Source: a virus. From it: 28,594 bases of DNA. This document shows, in pieces, positions 22,549-28,594 of this stretch. The notes beneath the pieces are model-generated. The model did no database searches and was not told the DNA's origin. It worked only from the letters and a program-made list of their open reading frames with translations. The stretch lies in IMG/VR virus record IMGVR_UViG_3300009157_000039, positions 1-28,594 of that record; one strand, 5' to 3'. The number at the start of each line of letters is the position of its first letter. Position 1 is the first letter of the stretch. The translations under genes and the position numbers were made by a program.

Positions 22549-23417
22549 ACGAACTCGCAGAACGCGCCCAGGCGCCCGCACCCACTGTCGTCGACGACGT
22601 CATCGCGCGCGGTGATCTGTCCAAGCTGACACCGCAGCAGCGCGTCGTTCACTACCACAACGTCTGCCGCTCGCTCGGGCTCAACCCGCTCACTGAGCCG
22701 TTCCAGTACGTCACGCTCAACGGCAAGCTGAAGCTCTATGCGAAGAAGGATGCGACCGACCAGCTGCGCAAGGTGAACGGCATCAACATCGAGGTCGTGA
22801 GCCGCAGCGTGCAGGGTGATCTGCTAACCGTGCATGTCCGCGCCACCGACAAGACCGGCCGCCGCGATGAGGACTTCGGTGCAGTGTCGGTCTCGGGCCT
22901 GCGCGGCGAAGCCGCCGCGAACGCGATGATGAAGGCGGTGACGAAGGCAAAGCGCCGCGTCACGCTGTCGATCTCGGGACTGGGCTTCTCGGACGAGACT
23001 GAGCTTGATCCGACGTTCGCCACGCCAGAGGAGCCGGTCGCGGTCGCGGTCGCAAGGGCTGACACCTACGCAGCAGACCTACGTAGGGACTTGAATGCGC
23101 AACCAATCGAGAAGACCCAATCCTCGCAGCCGCACGAGCACACGACGGAGGACCGCGAGGGTGGCGGCACCGGGGCGGCGACCAACAAGGAGGCCACGCC
23201 GCCCCCGGTGTCGCGCAGCCAGGATGCGACGTGGTCGGAGTGGGCCACCAAGTTCATCGCCGACGTGCGCGCCTGCGAGACCGCCGACGACATCAACAAC
23301 ATGATCACCGACAACGCGGAGCACCTGTCCGCGCTCGCGCAGTACGACGCCGGCAAGCACGCGAAGCTGGTCGCCATGGTGCAGCACCAGATCGCGATCC
23401 GGGGCGAGCAGCAATGA
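22545..23417 (+). CDS. RecT/Rad52-like single-strand annealing protein candidate
   Basis: This 290-residue protein reads DLSKLTPQQRVVHYHNVCRSL, GLNPLTEPFQYVTLNGKLKLY, AKKDATDQLRKVNGI, RDEDFGAVSVSGLRGEAAANA and MMKAVTKAKRRVTLSISGLG, followed by FSDETELDP. The conserved LNPLTEPFQY, the KKDATDQLR pair and the AKRRVTLSISGLG segment are typical of a phage protein family that I place, by memory, near RecT/Rad52-type annealing proteins. The last 110 residues are linker and a C-terminal helical module (TWSEWATKFIADVRACE). It would promote homologous annealing of phage DNA, with the VRR-NUC and PD-(D/E)XK proteins as possible partners. Family identity needs a profile search. Confidence 0.65.
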   Translation: MNELAERAQAPAPTVVDDVIARGDLSKLTPQQRVVHYHNVCRSLGLNPLTEPFQYVTLNGKLKLYAKKDATDQLRKVNGINIEVVSRSVQGDLLTVHVRATDKTGRRDEDFGAVSVSGLRGEAAANAMMKAVTKAKRRVTLSISGLGFSDETELDPTFATPEEPVAVAVARADTYAADLRRDLNAQPIEKTQSSQPHEHTTEDREGGGTGAATNKEATPPPVSRSQDATWSEWATKFIADVRACETADDINNMITDNAEHLSALAQYDAGKHAKLVAMVQHQIAIRGEQQ

Positions 23418-23653
23418 CGCTCGACCATGTCGCGGAACGGCTCGGCGTGTCGAAGCGCACCATCATGCGCTGGGTCGACCAGCGCAGGCGCAGCTTCCCG
23501 CAACCGACTGTCCGGATAGGACGGGTGATCGAATTCAACGACAGGCACATTGAACGCTGGTGCGGACTACGGAGGGAAAACAATGTCGCAAGGACCGTTG
23601 GGTCTCGCCTGGGAAAATCTGCGGCAAAAAATACTGGACGACGGGCGATATAG
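23414..23653 (+). CDS. Excisionase/MerR-like HTH protein
   Basis: ATG 23414 overlaps the previous stop by ATGA and gives 79 residues. It reads MTLDHVAERLGVSKRTIMRW, VRIGRVIEFNDRHIERWC: a winged HTH of the AlpA/excisionase type, in which a helix-turn-helix is followed by a two-strand wing. The C-terminal 25 residues beyond RWCGL (LRRENNVARTVGSRL) are basic. The following gene begins inside this one and overlaps it by 71 bases. Function could be transcription control or excision. Confidence 0.72.
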   Translation: MTLDHVAERLGVSKRTIMRWVDQRRRSFPQPTVRIGRVIEFNDRHIERWCGLRRENNVARTVGSRLGKSAAKNTGRRAI

Positions 23654-23897
23654 CGTCGACCAGCTCGATCTGGAGACGTGGCGGCTGATGTTCATGCGGG
23701 GCGCCAGTGCCGCATTGAGCGTGCCGGATGAGAAGATCGAGCGGGTGATGCTGATCTCCGAGGTGCTCACGTTCGAGCTGAGCCTGCTGAAGAACTACGG
23801 CCGCCCACGTTCACCCGTGCTTACCGTCATCGACGGAGGAAACCATGACAAGGCTGGCGACGAACGACCGGAGACTGCAGGCACACTACCGCAGTGA
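23583..23897 (+). CDS. Small phage protein, 104 residues, unknown function
   Basis: ATG 23583 has GGAGGG about seven bases upstream, a strong site inside the previous gene. The protein reads MSQGPLGLAWENLRQKILDD, RYSVDQLDLETWRLMFMRGA and ISEVLTFELSLLKNYGRPR. It is helical and soluble. I know no family. The 71-base overlap with the HTH gene and 53-base overlap with the next are unusually long, so both reading frames are used. Confidence 0.7.
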   Translation: MSQGPLGLAWENLRQKILDDGRYSVDQLDLETWRLMFMRGASAALSVPDEKIERVMLISEVLTFELSLLKNYGRPRSPVLTVIDGGNHDKAGDERPETAGTLPQ

Positions 23898-24039
23898 TCT
23901 TGAGGAGCGGCGCGAGGAGCTGCTCCAGCAGCAGCTGCGCGTCTTCCGCGAGGGGCTGATCCGCAGGCACTACACCGACGCCGAGGTCGACACCCAGGTC
24001 GCCGCGCTCGAACAGCGGCTACGGGACAAGATGATATGA
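23845..24039 (+). CDS. Small charged helical protein, 64 residues
   Basis: ATG 23845 follows GGAGGAAACC, a strong ribosome site. It reads MTRLATNDRRLQAHYRSDLEE and RREELLQQQLRVFREGL then a second Arg-rich helix, suggesting a coiled coil. It ends in an ATGA overlap with the next gene. No family recognised. Confidence 0.7.
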   Translation: MTRLATNDRRLQAHYRSDLEERREELLQQQLRVFREGLIRRHYTDAEVDTQVAALEQRLRDKMI

Positions 24040-24278
24040 GCGACTACACCGATGTGCAGAAGTTCGACGAGCTGACGCGCGAGCTGGCGATGCGGATCAG
24101 GCACTACCCGGCCATGATCGAGCGCGGCGTGCTGACCGAAAAGATCGCGCAGTACCGCATCAAGCTGCTGCAGCAGATCGCGTTCGATTACCGGGCGCGC
24201 ATCGATCTACAGCTGAAGCTGCTGTTAGACGAAGTGTCACCAAAAACTGATGAGCATTTTAACATCATCAAAGACTGA
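24036..24278 (+). CDS. Small helical protein, 80 residues, end overlaps a tandem duplication
   Basis: ATG 24036 overlaps the previous stop by ATGA. The sequence (DVQKFDELTRELAMRIRHYP, then IAQYRIKLLQQIAFDYRARI) is helical. The C-terminus (KTDEHFNIIKD) is encoded within a repeated block, and its TGA stop lies in the second copy. The last residues may therefore have been added by the duplication. No function recognised. It closes this rightward sub-operon before two hairpins. Confidence 0.68.
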   Translation: MSDYTDVQKFDELTRELAMRIRHYPAMIERGVLTEKIAQYRIKLLQQIAFDYRARIDLQLKLLLDEVSPKTDEHFNIIKD

Positions 24279-24288
24279 TGAGCATTTT
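24246..24288. repeat. Direct repeat of a 15-base unit, 28 bases apart
   Basis: ACTGATGAGCATTTT occurs at 24246-24260 and 24274-24288. The spacing implies a tandem duplication of about 28 bases. The first copy is in the coding end of the previous gene, the second holds its stop codon. Confidence 0.85.
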
Positions 24289-24353
24289 GGTGGGCGCTCC
24301 TTCCCCACCGGAACGCGCCCCGGCCGCCGTATCCTGGCCGGCGAGCCGGGGCG
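24289..24353 (+). terminator. Two consecutive hairpins between sub-operons
   Basis: GGTGGG at 24289-24294 pairs with CCCACC at 24304-24309. CGCCCCGGC at 24316-24324 pairs with GCCGGGGCG at 24345-24353, a 9-bp GC stem. An inner GGCCGG-type pairing may extend the second. No long U-tract follows, so termination would be Rho-assisted or partial. A likely new promoter comes next. Confidence 0.5.
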
Positions 24354-24375
24354 TGAATAATACCGGCGCAATGAT

Positions 24376-24403
24376 TTGTGTTTCGTCTATAAGCTCGTCT
24401 AAT
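24376..24403 (+). promoter_or_regulatory. Candidate rightward promoter before the frameshift gene
   Basis: TTGTGT at 24376-24381 and TCTAAT at 24398-24403 are 16 bases apart. The -10 matches TATAAT in five of six positions, the -35 in three. It would start transcription about 30 bases before ATG 24440. It follows two hairpins, consistent with a new transcription unit. Confidence 0.4.
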
Positions 24404-24439
24404 CTGCGGTTGTTCTGGTAACCGAAGGAGCAACCAGCA

Positions 24440-25064
24440 ATGAAGAAGTGGGCGCACGTTGAAATGCTGATCGAATGGGAACAAGGTCTTTGACCTTATG
24501 GAGTTCTGTGAAGGCCGCATCCTCGCCGGAAGCCTGAAGTTTCGCCCCGTAAAGCACGGCGGCGACACCGAAGAAGGAGCCCCTCGCGCGCGTCCAACCA
24601 AACGCGAGTTTTTGTTGACGTTCGCTGGAACGCGCGATGGGAAGTGGTCCGTCAAAGACGCGATTGCCGAGGCCGACAGGTACGGCTTCAGCAAGGGCGC
24701 GATCTACACCGGGCACGCCGCGCTCGTAGTGGAGAAGACGTTCAAGCGCGTCTCCCCCGGCGAGTATGTGCTCTCAGCGAAGGCCGGCGGAAAAGCAAAA
24801 GCAGTGCCGCCGCACTCCCGCCCCAAAAAACAGCTTGGGCGCAAGACCAGCAGACGCATAAAGCCGCCCGGCACGACGATGATGGACAAGGTGCTCATCG
24901 CGCTGAAGGGCGTGCAAAACGGATCGGGCGAAGGCGTCGGCATTGGCGACATTCGCAAGGCGATGCAGACCACCAAAAACATCAGCCCATATTTACGCGA
25001 CCTTGTCGCCGACAAGCAGGCTACCCGCGTTGCACCGGGCAAGTATCGCGCAATAGCACAGTGA
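24440..25064 (+). CDS. DNA-binding-like protein with an apparent RF2-type +1 frameshift
   Basis: ATG 24440 has GAAGGAG nine bases upstream and opens a 17-codon frame (MKKWAHVEMLIEWEQGL) ending CTT TGA C at 24488-24494. That is the core of the prfB +1 frameshift site, and the +1 frame continues as DLMEFCEGRILAG into the 188-codon ORF to 25064. The joined product would be 207 residues (24440-24490 plus 24492-25064). Starting at ATG 24498 alone lacks a good ribosome site. The body holds two similar wing-like modules: KWSVKDAIAEADRYGFSKGA with KRVSPGEYVLS, and VGIGDIRKAMQTTKNISPYL with TRVAPGKYRAI. Function unknown, winged-helix-like DNA binding suspected. A real frameshift mutation or sequencing error would look the same. 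Confidence 0.55.
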
Positions 25065-25074
25065 AGGAGCGAGT

Positions 25075-25389
25075 ATGACTACGGCCAAGAAAAAATCGCG
25101 GTTGCCACTGTACTCTGCTTACGTTTTTCGAGGGGACGAGAAAGACCCGATCATCGACACTGTTCATACGTGGCTCGATGACGCCGGGTTGAACTACGCC
25201 CAGGCGAGCGAACGCAGCGGGGTCTCGGCCAGCACCCTCTATCAGTGGATCGAGGGAAAGACGAAGCGCCCGCAGTTCTGTACGGTCGCTGCCGTAGCCG
25301 GCGCGCTCGACATGGAATTGAAATGGGTCAAGCGGAGAGGACAGCCCGCCGACGTCTCGATTGGAGGGCGCCAAGCAGCAGCGCACTGA
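25075..25389 (+). CDS. XRE-like HTH regulator
   Basis: The protein has 104 residues from ATG 25075 with GGAG six bases upstream. DTVHTWLDDAGLNYAQASER then SGVSASTLYQWIEGKTKRPQ is a lambda-repressor-type HTH: helix 2 AQASERSGV, recognition helix STLYQWIEGK. Then FCTVAAVAGALDMEL completes the five-helix bundle. Likely a transcription regulator in the rightward early operon. The next gene overlaps its stop by one base. Confidence 0.78.
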   Translation: MTTAKKKSRLPLYSAYVFRGDEKDPIIDTVHTWLDDAGLNYAQASERSGVSASTLYQWIEGKTKRPQFCTVAAVAGALDMELKWVKRRGQPADVSIGGRQAAAH

Positions 25390-25742
25390 TGCGCTACAGC
25401 GTCGCCCTGGCGGCGATCCCGGTGCCGGTGCTGGTGTGGGCTGCGTGGCCCGCACCGTCCCCCCTGGCGCCGGTCAAGGTCGTCAGCGAAGGTGTGCGCG
25501 CGCAGCGCCAGGATGCCGGCACGTTCAAGATGCGCTGGGCATCGGTCAGCGAGTTGCCTCCTGCGACCATCCTCGACCGAGTGGCGGTCGACAGGGAGCA
25601 ACGGGCGGCGGCGGGTGAGCCTTCCACGGCAGCAAGCAGCATCCGCCGTCGCTTCGTTGTTCGCCGCGTTCAGCTCGACGTCTGCGCGCGGCACAAGATG
25701 CGCAAGGTTCACTACGGCAAGCGGTGGAGATGCAGACGATGA
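25389..25742 (+). CDS. Small exported or membrane-anchored protein, 117 residues
   Basis: ATG 25389 overlaps the previous stop (TGATG). The N-terminus (MRYSVALAAIPVPVLVWAAW) is a hydrophobic segment that could be a signal anchor or signal peptide. The rest is positively charged, ending RRVQLDVCARHKMRKVHYGK. No family recognised. It overlaps the next ATG by ATGA. Membrane or periplasmic location is inferred from the N-terminus only. Confidence 0.62.
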   Translation: MRYSVALAAIPVPVLVWAAWPAPSPLAPVKVVSEGVRAQRQDAGTFKMRWASVSELPPATILDRVAVDREQRAAAGEPSTAASSIRRRFVVRRVQLDVCARHKMRKVHYGKRWRCRR

Positions 25743-25990
25743 AAAAACGCCGTCCAGATCACCTCAAGTTGAGCCGGTTTATCAGGACCACCCGTGAACT
25801 GGTCCGCGCCATTGAAGAATACCATGGCGAGAAGTTCACGCGGGAAGACTTCGAACTCGTTGACGAGATGCTGCAAGCCCTCCCGGAAGAAGACTTTACC
25901 CGCGCGCGCTTCATGCTGATTTTTGATGAAGCCTTCTGTCGCAACCACGGAAAAGAACCGGGCCTCAAGCCGGAATGGTTCATGCACTGA
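25739..25990 (+). CDS. Small acidic helical protein, 83 residues
   Basis: ATG 25739 makes an ATGA overlap, and GGAG sits nine bases before it; ATG 25730 is an alternative. It reads KLSRFIRTTRELVRAIEEYH and FTREDFELVDEMLQALPEED, mostly helix. No family recognised. Its TGA overlaps a possible ATG at 25990 for the next gene. Confidence 0.65.
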   Translation: MKKRRPDHLKLSRFIRTTRELVRAIEEYHGEKFTREDFELVDEMLQALPEEDFTRARFMLIFDEAFCRNHGKEPGLKPEWFMH

Positions 25991-26016
25991 TGGAGCGCCT
26001 GACAAAGGGATGCCAA

Positions 26017-26208
26017 ATGGCTGACAATGTGGTCCCGCTCGGGCCGTCGCGCGCCGAGGTCTATGCGCGCGAGGTCATCGTGCCGTGGGGTGAGAAGGGC
26101 GACGGTCTCGCCAACATCCCGGTGTCGATCATTCGCGGGCTGCTCACCGACATCGACATGTGGCGCAAGGCCGCGCTGCTGCACAGCAGGAACGGGAGGG
26201 AGAAGTGA
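26017..26208 (+). CDS. Small protein with DMWRK motif, 63 residues
   Basis: Start ATG 26017 (MADNVVPLGPSRAEVYAREV) is preceded by AAAGGG about nine bases back; ATG 25990 is possible by TGATG coupling. It ends PVSIIRGLLTDIDMWRKAAL. The IIRGLLTDIDMWRKA segment resembles VMRTLMHDLDMWREI in the next protein, so the two may be paralogues. No known function. Confidence 0.6.
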   Translation: MADNVVPLGPSRAEVYAREVIVPWGEKGDGLANIPVSIIRGLLTDIDMWRKAALLHSRNGREK

Positions 26209-26585
26209 ACGACGACATCAAGGCCATCGGCATGTCGGCGGCTGAGCGCCATGTGCGCAATGCTCTTGCTCGCCTCCCTACTCAACCAGATGACCAGTCA
26301 TTTCACACAACGACCGGCGTGATGCGCACCCTGATGCACGACCTCGACATGTGGCGCGAGATCACCAGCAACGAGATCGACAAGTGGTCGTTCAACGCGC
26401 TGCTCGCGATGGCGAAGCGCATCCTCGACAAGACGTATCCAGAGGCAATCTTCCCGCGTCTGGCGATGCCGCGAGAGTTTGATCCGACCGACACCGGGCC
26501 ATACTTCGTGCAGATGCTGCGCGAGGTGATCCGCGAGATTGAGAAGGACGACGCAATCCGCCGCTCGGCTGGCGGAAGACGGTGA
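26205..26585 (+). CDS. Small protein with DMWRE motif, 126 residues
   Basis: The likely start is GTG 26205, overlapping the previous stop as GTGA. It reads MSAAERHVRNALARLPTQPD, VMRTLMHDLDMWREITSNEI, then WSFNALLAMAKRILDKTYPE. It is soluble and helical. Similar to its predecessor in the DMWR stretch. Unrecognised family. Confidence 0.62.
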   Translation: MNDDIKAIGMSAAERHVRNALARLPTQPDDQSFHTTTGVMRTLMHDLDMWREITSNEIDKWSFNALLAMAKRILDKTYPEAIFPRLAMPREFDPTDTGPYFVQMLREVIREIEKDDAIRRSAGGRR

Positions 26586-26592
26586 GGAAGCA

Positions 26593-26802
26593 ATGAGCAG
26601 CCTGCGCGTTCACGGTAGTGTGACGCTCGACGGCAGGGGCGGGCACATGATCACGTTCGAAATTGCCGGCTTCGGAGACAGGCAGGCTGCGCAGATCGTG
26701 AACAGGGAGATCGCCAAGCTGCTCGAATTTTATCTCAAACAGCGCCTCGCGGGTGTCGTGAAGGAGCACGGGGACGGCATCCCGCCATGGAAGCAGCAAT
26801 GA
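26593..26802 (+). CDS. Small protein, 69 residues, unknown function
   Basis: ATG 26593 has GAGGAAGCA upstream. It reads MSSLRVHGSVTLDGRGGHMI and FEIAGFGDRQAAQIVNREIA, then LLEFYLKQRLAGVVKEHG. The first half suggests beta strands, the second a helix. No family recognised. Overlaps the next start by ATGA. Confidence 0.65.
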   Translation: MSSLRVHGSVTLDGRGGHMITFEIAGFGDRQAAQIVNREIAKLLEFYLKQRLAGVVKEHGDGIPPWKQQ

Positions 26803-26897
26803 TCGACATCAACAAGCGTTCCCACCTGATTGCGCTGATCGTGTTCCTCGTGGGCTGCGGTCTGATCGGCTGGGGCATCGCGGAGAGGATGCAGTGA
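26799..26897 (+). CDS. Single-pass membrane peptide, 32 residues
   Basis: ATG 26799 overlaps the previous stop (ATGA). The whole protein reads MIDINKRSHLIALIVFLVGC then GLIGWGIAERMQ, one clear transmembrane helix. A longer reading from ATG 26787 adds four residues. It is too short for most gene callers. Holin-like, spanin-like or host-membrane targeting roles are all possible; none can be chosen. Confidence 0.55.
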   Translation: MIDINKRSHLIALIVFLVGCGLIGWGIAERMQ

Positions 26898-27106
26898 CCG
26901 CCGGACCCGGCCGATACGATCACGTCGCAACACGCGCGCGCGAGATGACAGATGCAAAAGCCGTCGTGGTCATCGTCATCGGGGGCAACCTTGGTGAAGG
27001 CTTCAGCGTGCAGACCGACAATCCCACGATCCTGCTCAGCCTGTCCGATCTACTGGAGGACGTCGCCGCGCAGCTGCGCAGGGATTTCAGGGACAGCGAG
27101 CTATGA
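26894..27106 (+). CDS. Small protein, 70 residues
   Basis: GTG 26894 overlaps the previous stop as GTGA. It reads ATRAREMTDAKAVVVIVIGG then NLGEGFSVQTDNPTILLSLS, DLLEDVAAQLRRDFRD. The VVVIVIGGNLGEGFSVQ part looks like a beta-hairpin that recurs in small phage proteins. Function unknown. Confidence 0.65.
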   Translation: MTAGPGRYDHVATRAREMTDAKAVVVIVIGGNLGEGFSVQTDNPTILLSLSDLLEDVAAQLRRDFRDSEL

Positions 27107-27423
27107 CCAAGCATCCTGCGTGGGTTTTGCTCCATCGTCGCATGACGGCTCACCATCTCGGCTTCCTGCCGGGGTTCCTCGATGAGGACGACAAGCGCAG
27201 CGCGCGAGAGCAATTCAACGAACGCTATGTCAGCGGCTGGATGCCAACGCTCGGCGACAAGTTCAAGGCGCTGTCGAACTACCGGCTCAAATACCCAGGT
27301 GATCCCGTGCTGATCCCTCTGGCGATGACGAAGCTGCGCGATGAAGTTATCGTCCTGTATGAGAGCGAGTTCGTCGCGATCTTCCAGCCCGATGGGACGT
27401 TCGAAGTTGCGAGGATGGATTGA
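27103..27423 (+). CDS. Small protein, 106 residues, unknown function
   Basis: ATG 27103 overlaps the previous stop (ATGA). It reads MTKHPAWVLLHRRMTAHHLG, FLPGFLDEDDKRSAREQFNE and YPGDPVLIPLAMTKLRDEVI. A soluble mixed alpha/beta protein. The ending LYESEFVAIFQPDGTFEVAR looks like a beta sheet. Family not recognised. It overlaps the next start by one base (TGATG). Confidence 0.68.
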   Translation: MTKHPAWVLLHRRMTAHHLGFLPGFLDEDDKRSAREQFNERYVSGWMPTLGDKFKALSNYRLKYPGDPVLIPLAMTKLRDEVIVLYESEFVAIFQPDGTFEVARMD

Positions 27424-27611
27424 TGACCAGCCGCATCACCTGCCCGCAGTGCGCGGCCGATCTGCGCGATCCGCCAGCCGGCACACGGCTGATCCATATT
27501 GTCGACCGCGAAAAGGATTGCGTCGTCGCGTACCGCTGTCCCGACTGCGGCATCAAATGGGACCGCAGCATCGGTGAGATCATCACCGTGATGGAGGAGC
27601 CGCTCAAATGA
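27423..27611 (+). CDS. Zinc-ribbon-like small protein, 62 residues
   Basis: ATG 27423 shares a base with the previous stop. CPQC near residue 7 and CPDC near residue 40 form a two-knuckle zinc-ribbon pattern (ITCPQCAADLR and YRCPDCGIKWDRS). Such small proteins bind DNA, RNA or RNA polymerase. It could be an early phage regulator; this is inference. Confidence 0.72.
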   Translation: MTSRITCPQCAADLRDPPAGTRLIHIVDREKDCVVAYRCPDCGIKWDRSIGEIITVMEEPLK

Positions 27612-27695
27612 GAACGGTCGACCGCGATGGGCCAATGAGCCGCCGCCGGTCACCGTGGCCGACCCCGTCGTCACCGTACCAACGCAGGACAAGCC

Positions 27696-27875
27696 ATGAC
27701 GCCAGAAGAAGTCCGGGACATCTCCGAAAAGGTCTACCGCGTGCGTCTGGGCGATGACGACGTGCGCCGGATGCTTGAAAAAGACGACGACGGCGGCAAG
27801 AAACTCCGCTCGCGAGCGGGCTCCTATGATCCACTGACCCGCGCCTACCTCGCCGTACTATCGCAGGATAAGTGA
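27696..27875 (+). CDS. Small protein, 59 residues
   Basis: ATG 27696 lies after CGCAGGACAAGCC, with AGGA six bases away. It reads MTPEEVRDISEKVYRVRLGD, DDVRRMLEKDDDGGKKLRSR and SYDPLTRAYLAVLSQDK. A charged helical protein of unknown function. A gap of about 84 bases separates it from the zinc-ribbon gene; another ORF there is rejected. Confidence 0.6.
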   Translation: MTPEEVRDISEKVYRVRLGDDDVRRMLEKDDDGGKKLRSRAGSYDPLTRAYLAVLSQDK

Positions 27876-27877
27876 GA

Positions 27878-28093
27878 ATGACTGACAGGTGCGAATATTG
27901 CGGCCAAGAGGAACGCTACGGCCACAACGCCGTCTGCGTCATGAATGAGGTCGAGCGGCTGCGCGCCGTCCTTATCGGTATTGCCGGTATGTGTATCAAT
28001 ACCCACCCCGGCGAAGAACCGGCGGCCAAGGTCATGCGACAGGCGGCTATCGACGCGGTAACCGCAGGACAGACGCAGGATAAACGCGGATGA
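27878..28093 (+). CDS. Small Cys-containing protein, 71 residues
   Basis: ATG 27878 is chosen over GTG 27872, which would put AGGA only three bases away. It reads MTDRCEYCGQEERYGHNAVC, then EVERLRAVLIGIAGMCINTH and ends VTAGQTQDKRG. The CEYC plus later Cys and His suggest a zinc site. It ends in an overlap with the next ATG. Confidence 0.62.
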   Translation: MTDRCEYCGQEERYGHNAVCVMNEVERLRAVLIGIAGMCINTHPGEEPAAKVMRQAAIDAVTAGQTQDKRG

Positions 28094-28335
28094 CTGACAC
28101 TGAACTCGCCGAATATCTGAACCTGACACCGGCAGAGGCCGCGATCGTCATCCCGAAGCTGACAACAAAACGTCGCGCGCTCTACGACCGCATGAAGCAA
28201 GTCGAGATCGAGGCCGCGCTGTGGATGGAAGGTCTCGGCCCGAAGCCGCAGGGCGTGCTGCTCGATACCGAACGCGACATGCGGCGGCGCAAAATCGCCC
28301 GCGCCGCAATTTCCGCAGGTAAGTGCGATGAGTGA
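28090..28335 (+). CDS. Small protein, 81 residues
   Basis: ATG 28090 overlaps the preceding stop, after CGCAGGATAAACGCGG. It reads MTDTELAEYLNLTPAEAAIV then PKLTTKRRALYDRMKQVEIE, a helical, possibly HTH-like start. The C-terminal part is GLGPKPQGVLLDTERDMRRR, mostly basic. Function unknown. Confidence 0.62.
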   Translation: MTDTELAEYLNLTPAEAAIVIPKLTTKRRALYDRMKQVEIEAALWMEGLGPKPQGVLLDTERDMRRRKIARAAISAGKCDE

Positions 28336-28477
28336 CAGGGCGCAGGCGGCTTACAATACATTCCGAAGCGGATGCAGCAAGAACCCTCCGCCGCGCTGGG
28401 AAGACTTGGAGCCGTGGATACGCGACGCAATGCTTGTCGCATACCTACAGGGCAAGCTGGACGGGGGAAGGCCATGA
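28328..28477 (+). CDS. Small protein, 49 residues
   Basis: ATG 28328 overlaps the preceding gene by eight bases. It follows CCGCAGGTAAGTGCG. It reads MSDRAQAAYNTFRSGCSKNP then PPRWEDLEPWIRDAMLVAYL. Acidic and helical. It ends in ATGA overlap with the next gene. Unrecognised. Confidence 0.55.
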   Translation: MSDRAQAAYNTFRSGCSKNPPPRWEDLEPWIRDAMLVAYLQGKLDGGRP

Positions 28478-28594
28478 TGTGGGGCAAGCGCAGCGAAAAT
28501 GGCCTTTGGCTGGCGTCTACCTCGGACTGGCGCTTCAAATGGAGCGGACATGACGCGCTCTACATAGCGCTTGGTCGATTTCGGGTGAGAATTA
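28474..28594 (+). CDS. Conserved small phage protein, partial (cut by right edge)
   Basis: ATG 28474 begins an open frame running off the window, with 40 residues visible. It reads MMWGKRSENGLWLASTSDWR then FKWSGHDALYIALGRFRVRI. The FKWSGHDALYIALGRFR stretch is one I associate with a small, widely distributed phage protein of unknown function. GGGGGAAGG precedes the start. Confidence 0.6.
   Translation, partial: MMWGKRSENGLWLASTSDWRFKWSGHDALYIALGRFRVRI

Noticed and set aside
22545-23417. Calling the annealing protein RecT or Erf outright
   Set aside because: The motifs recall an annealing-type family but I cannot verify which subfamily without a profile search.
27608-27750. ORF starting at ATG 27608 in the gap after the zinc-ribbon gene
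   Set aside because: About 48 residues, Arg/Ser/Pro-rich, and its second half overlaps the better gene at 27696 in another frame.
1-28594. tRNA genes and CRISPR arrays
   Set aside because: No cloverleaf-like tract and no regularly spaced repeat array could be seen by eye; a tRNA scan would settle the first.

Overview
This window is most likely part of a tailed-phage or prophage genome, probably short-tailed (podovirus-like). The DNA is GC-rich. Protein flavour suggests an alphaproteobacterial (perhaps rhizobial) host, but that is an inference. Both window ends cut through genes, so the genome continues beyond them. No integrase, DNA polymerase, endolysin or tail fibre is visible, so lifestyle cannot be decided.

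Leftward late block (about 1-16637, minus strand). Reading with transcription: candidate small terminase, a doubtful small ORF, large terminase, a Cys-rich small protein, portal, an ADP-ribosyltransferase-like protein, a large companion protein, an Ig-like (IPT/TIG) protein, a small HeH/SAP-like protein, a SPRY-like protein, a small head-module protein, scaffold, major capsid protein, a capsid-associated HhH-like protein, a head-tail adaptor, a 555-residue tail/head-closure protein, and a Gly/Ala-rich protein cut by the left edge. One rightward gene (9004-9393) interrupts this block.

Leftward early/replication block (16887-21124, minus strand). An HTH protein comes first, then a VRR-NUC nuclease, a conserved phage protein, two tiny ORFs, a small PD-(D/E)XK-like nuclease, a second small HTH protein, a DpdA-like transglycosylase (7-deazaguanine DNA modification), and a VirE-type helicase/primase-associated ATPase. 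Most neighbours overlap by 1-11 bases, so translation is probably coupled.

Rightward early block (21610 to right edge, plus strand). A Gp157-like protein is followed by small proteins, a RecT/Rad52-like annealing protein candidate, HTH proteins, an ORF pair joined by an RF2-like CTTTGAC frameshift site, and a long run of 49-126 residue accessory proteins, many unrecognised.

Two control regions (16638-16886 and 21125-21609) share sequence elements. One is a 16-bp element that on the minus strand reads TTGACY followed by GYGCCGC. The other is a set of GGTGACRC sites, including a perfect 9-bp-arm palindrome. They look like a phage-specific promoter/operator system coordinating the leftward operons.

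Most unusual points: a DpdA-like DNA modification gene between two nuclease genes with no precursor-synthesis genes in view, the apparent programmed +1 frameshift at 24488, the virion-module ADP-ribosyltransferase, and the shared repeat/promoter elements.
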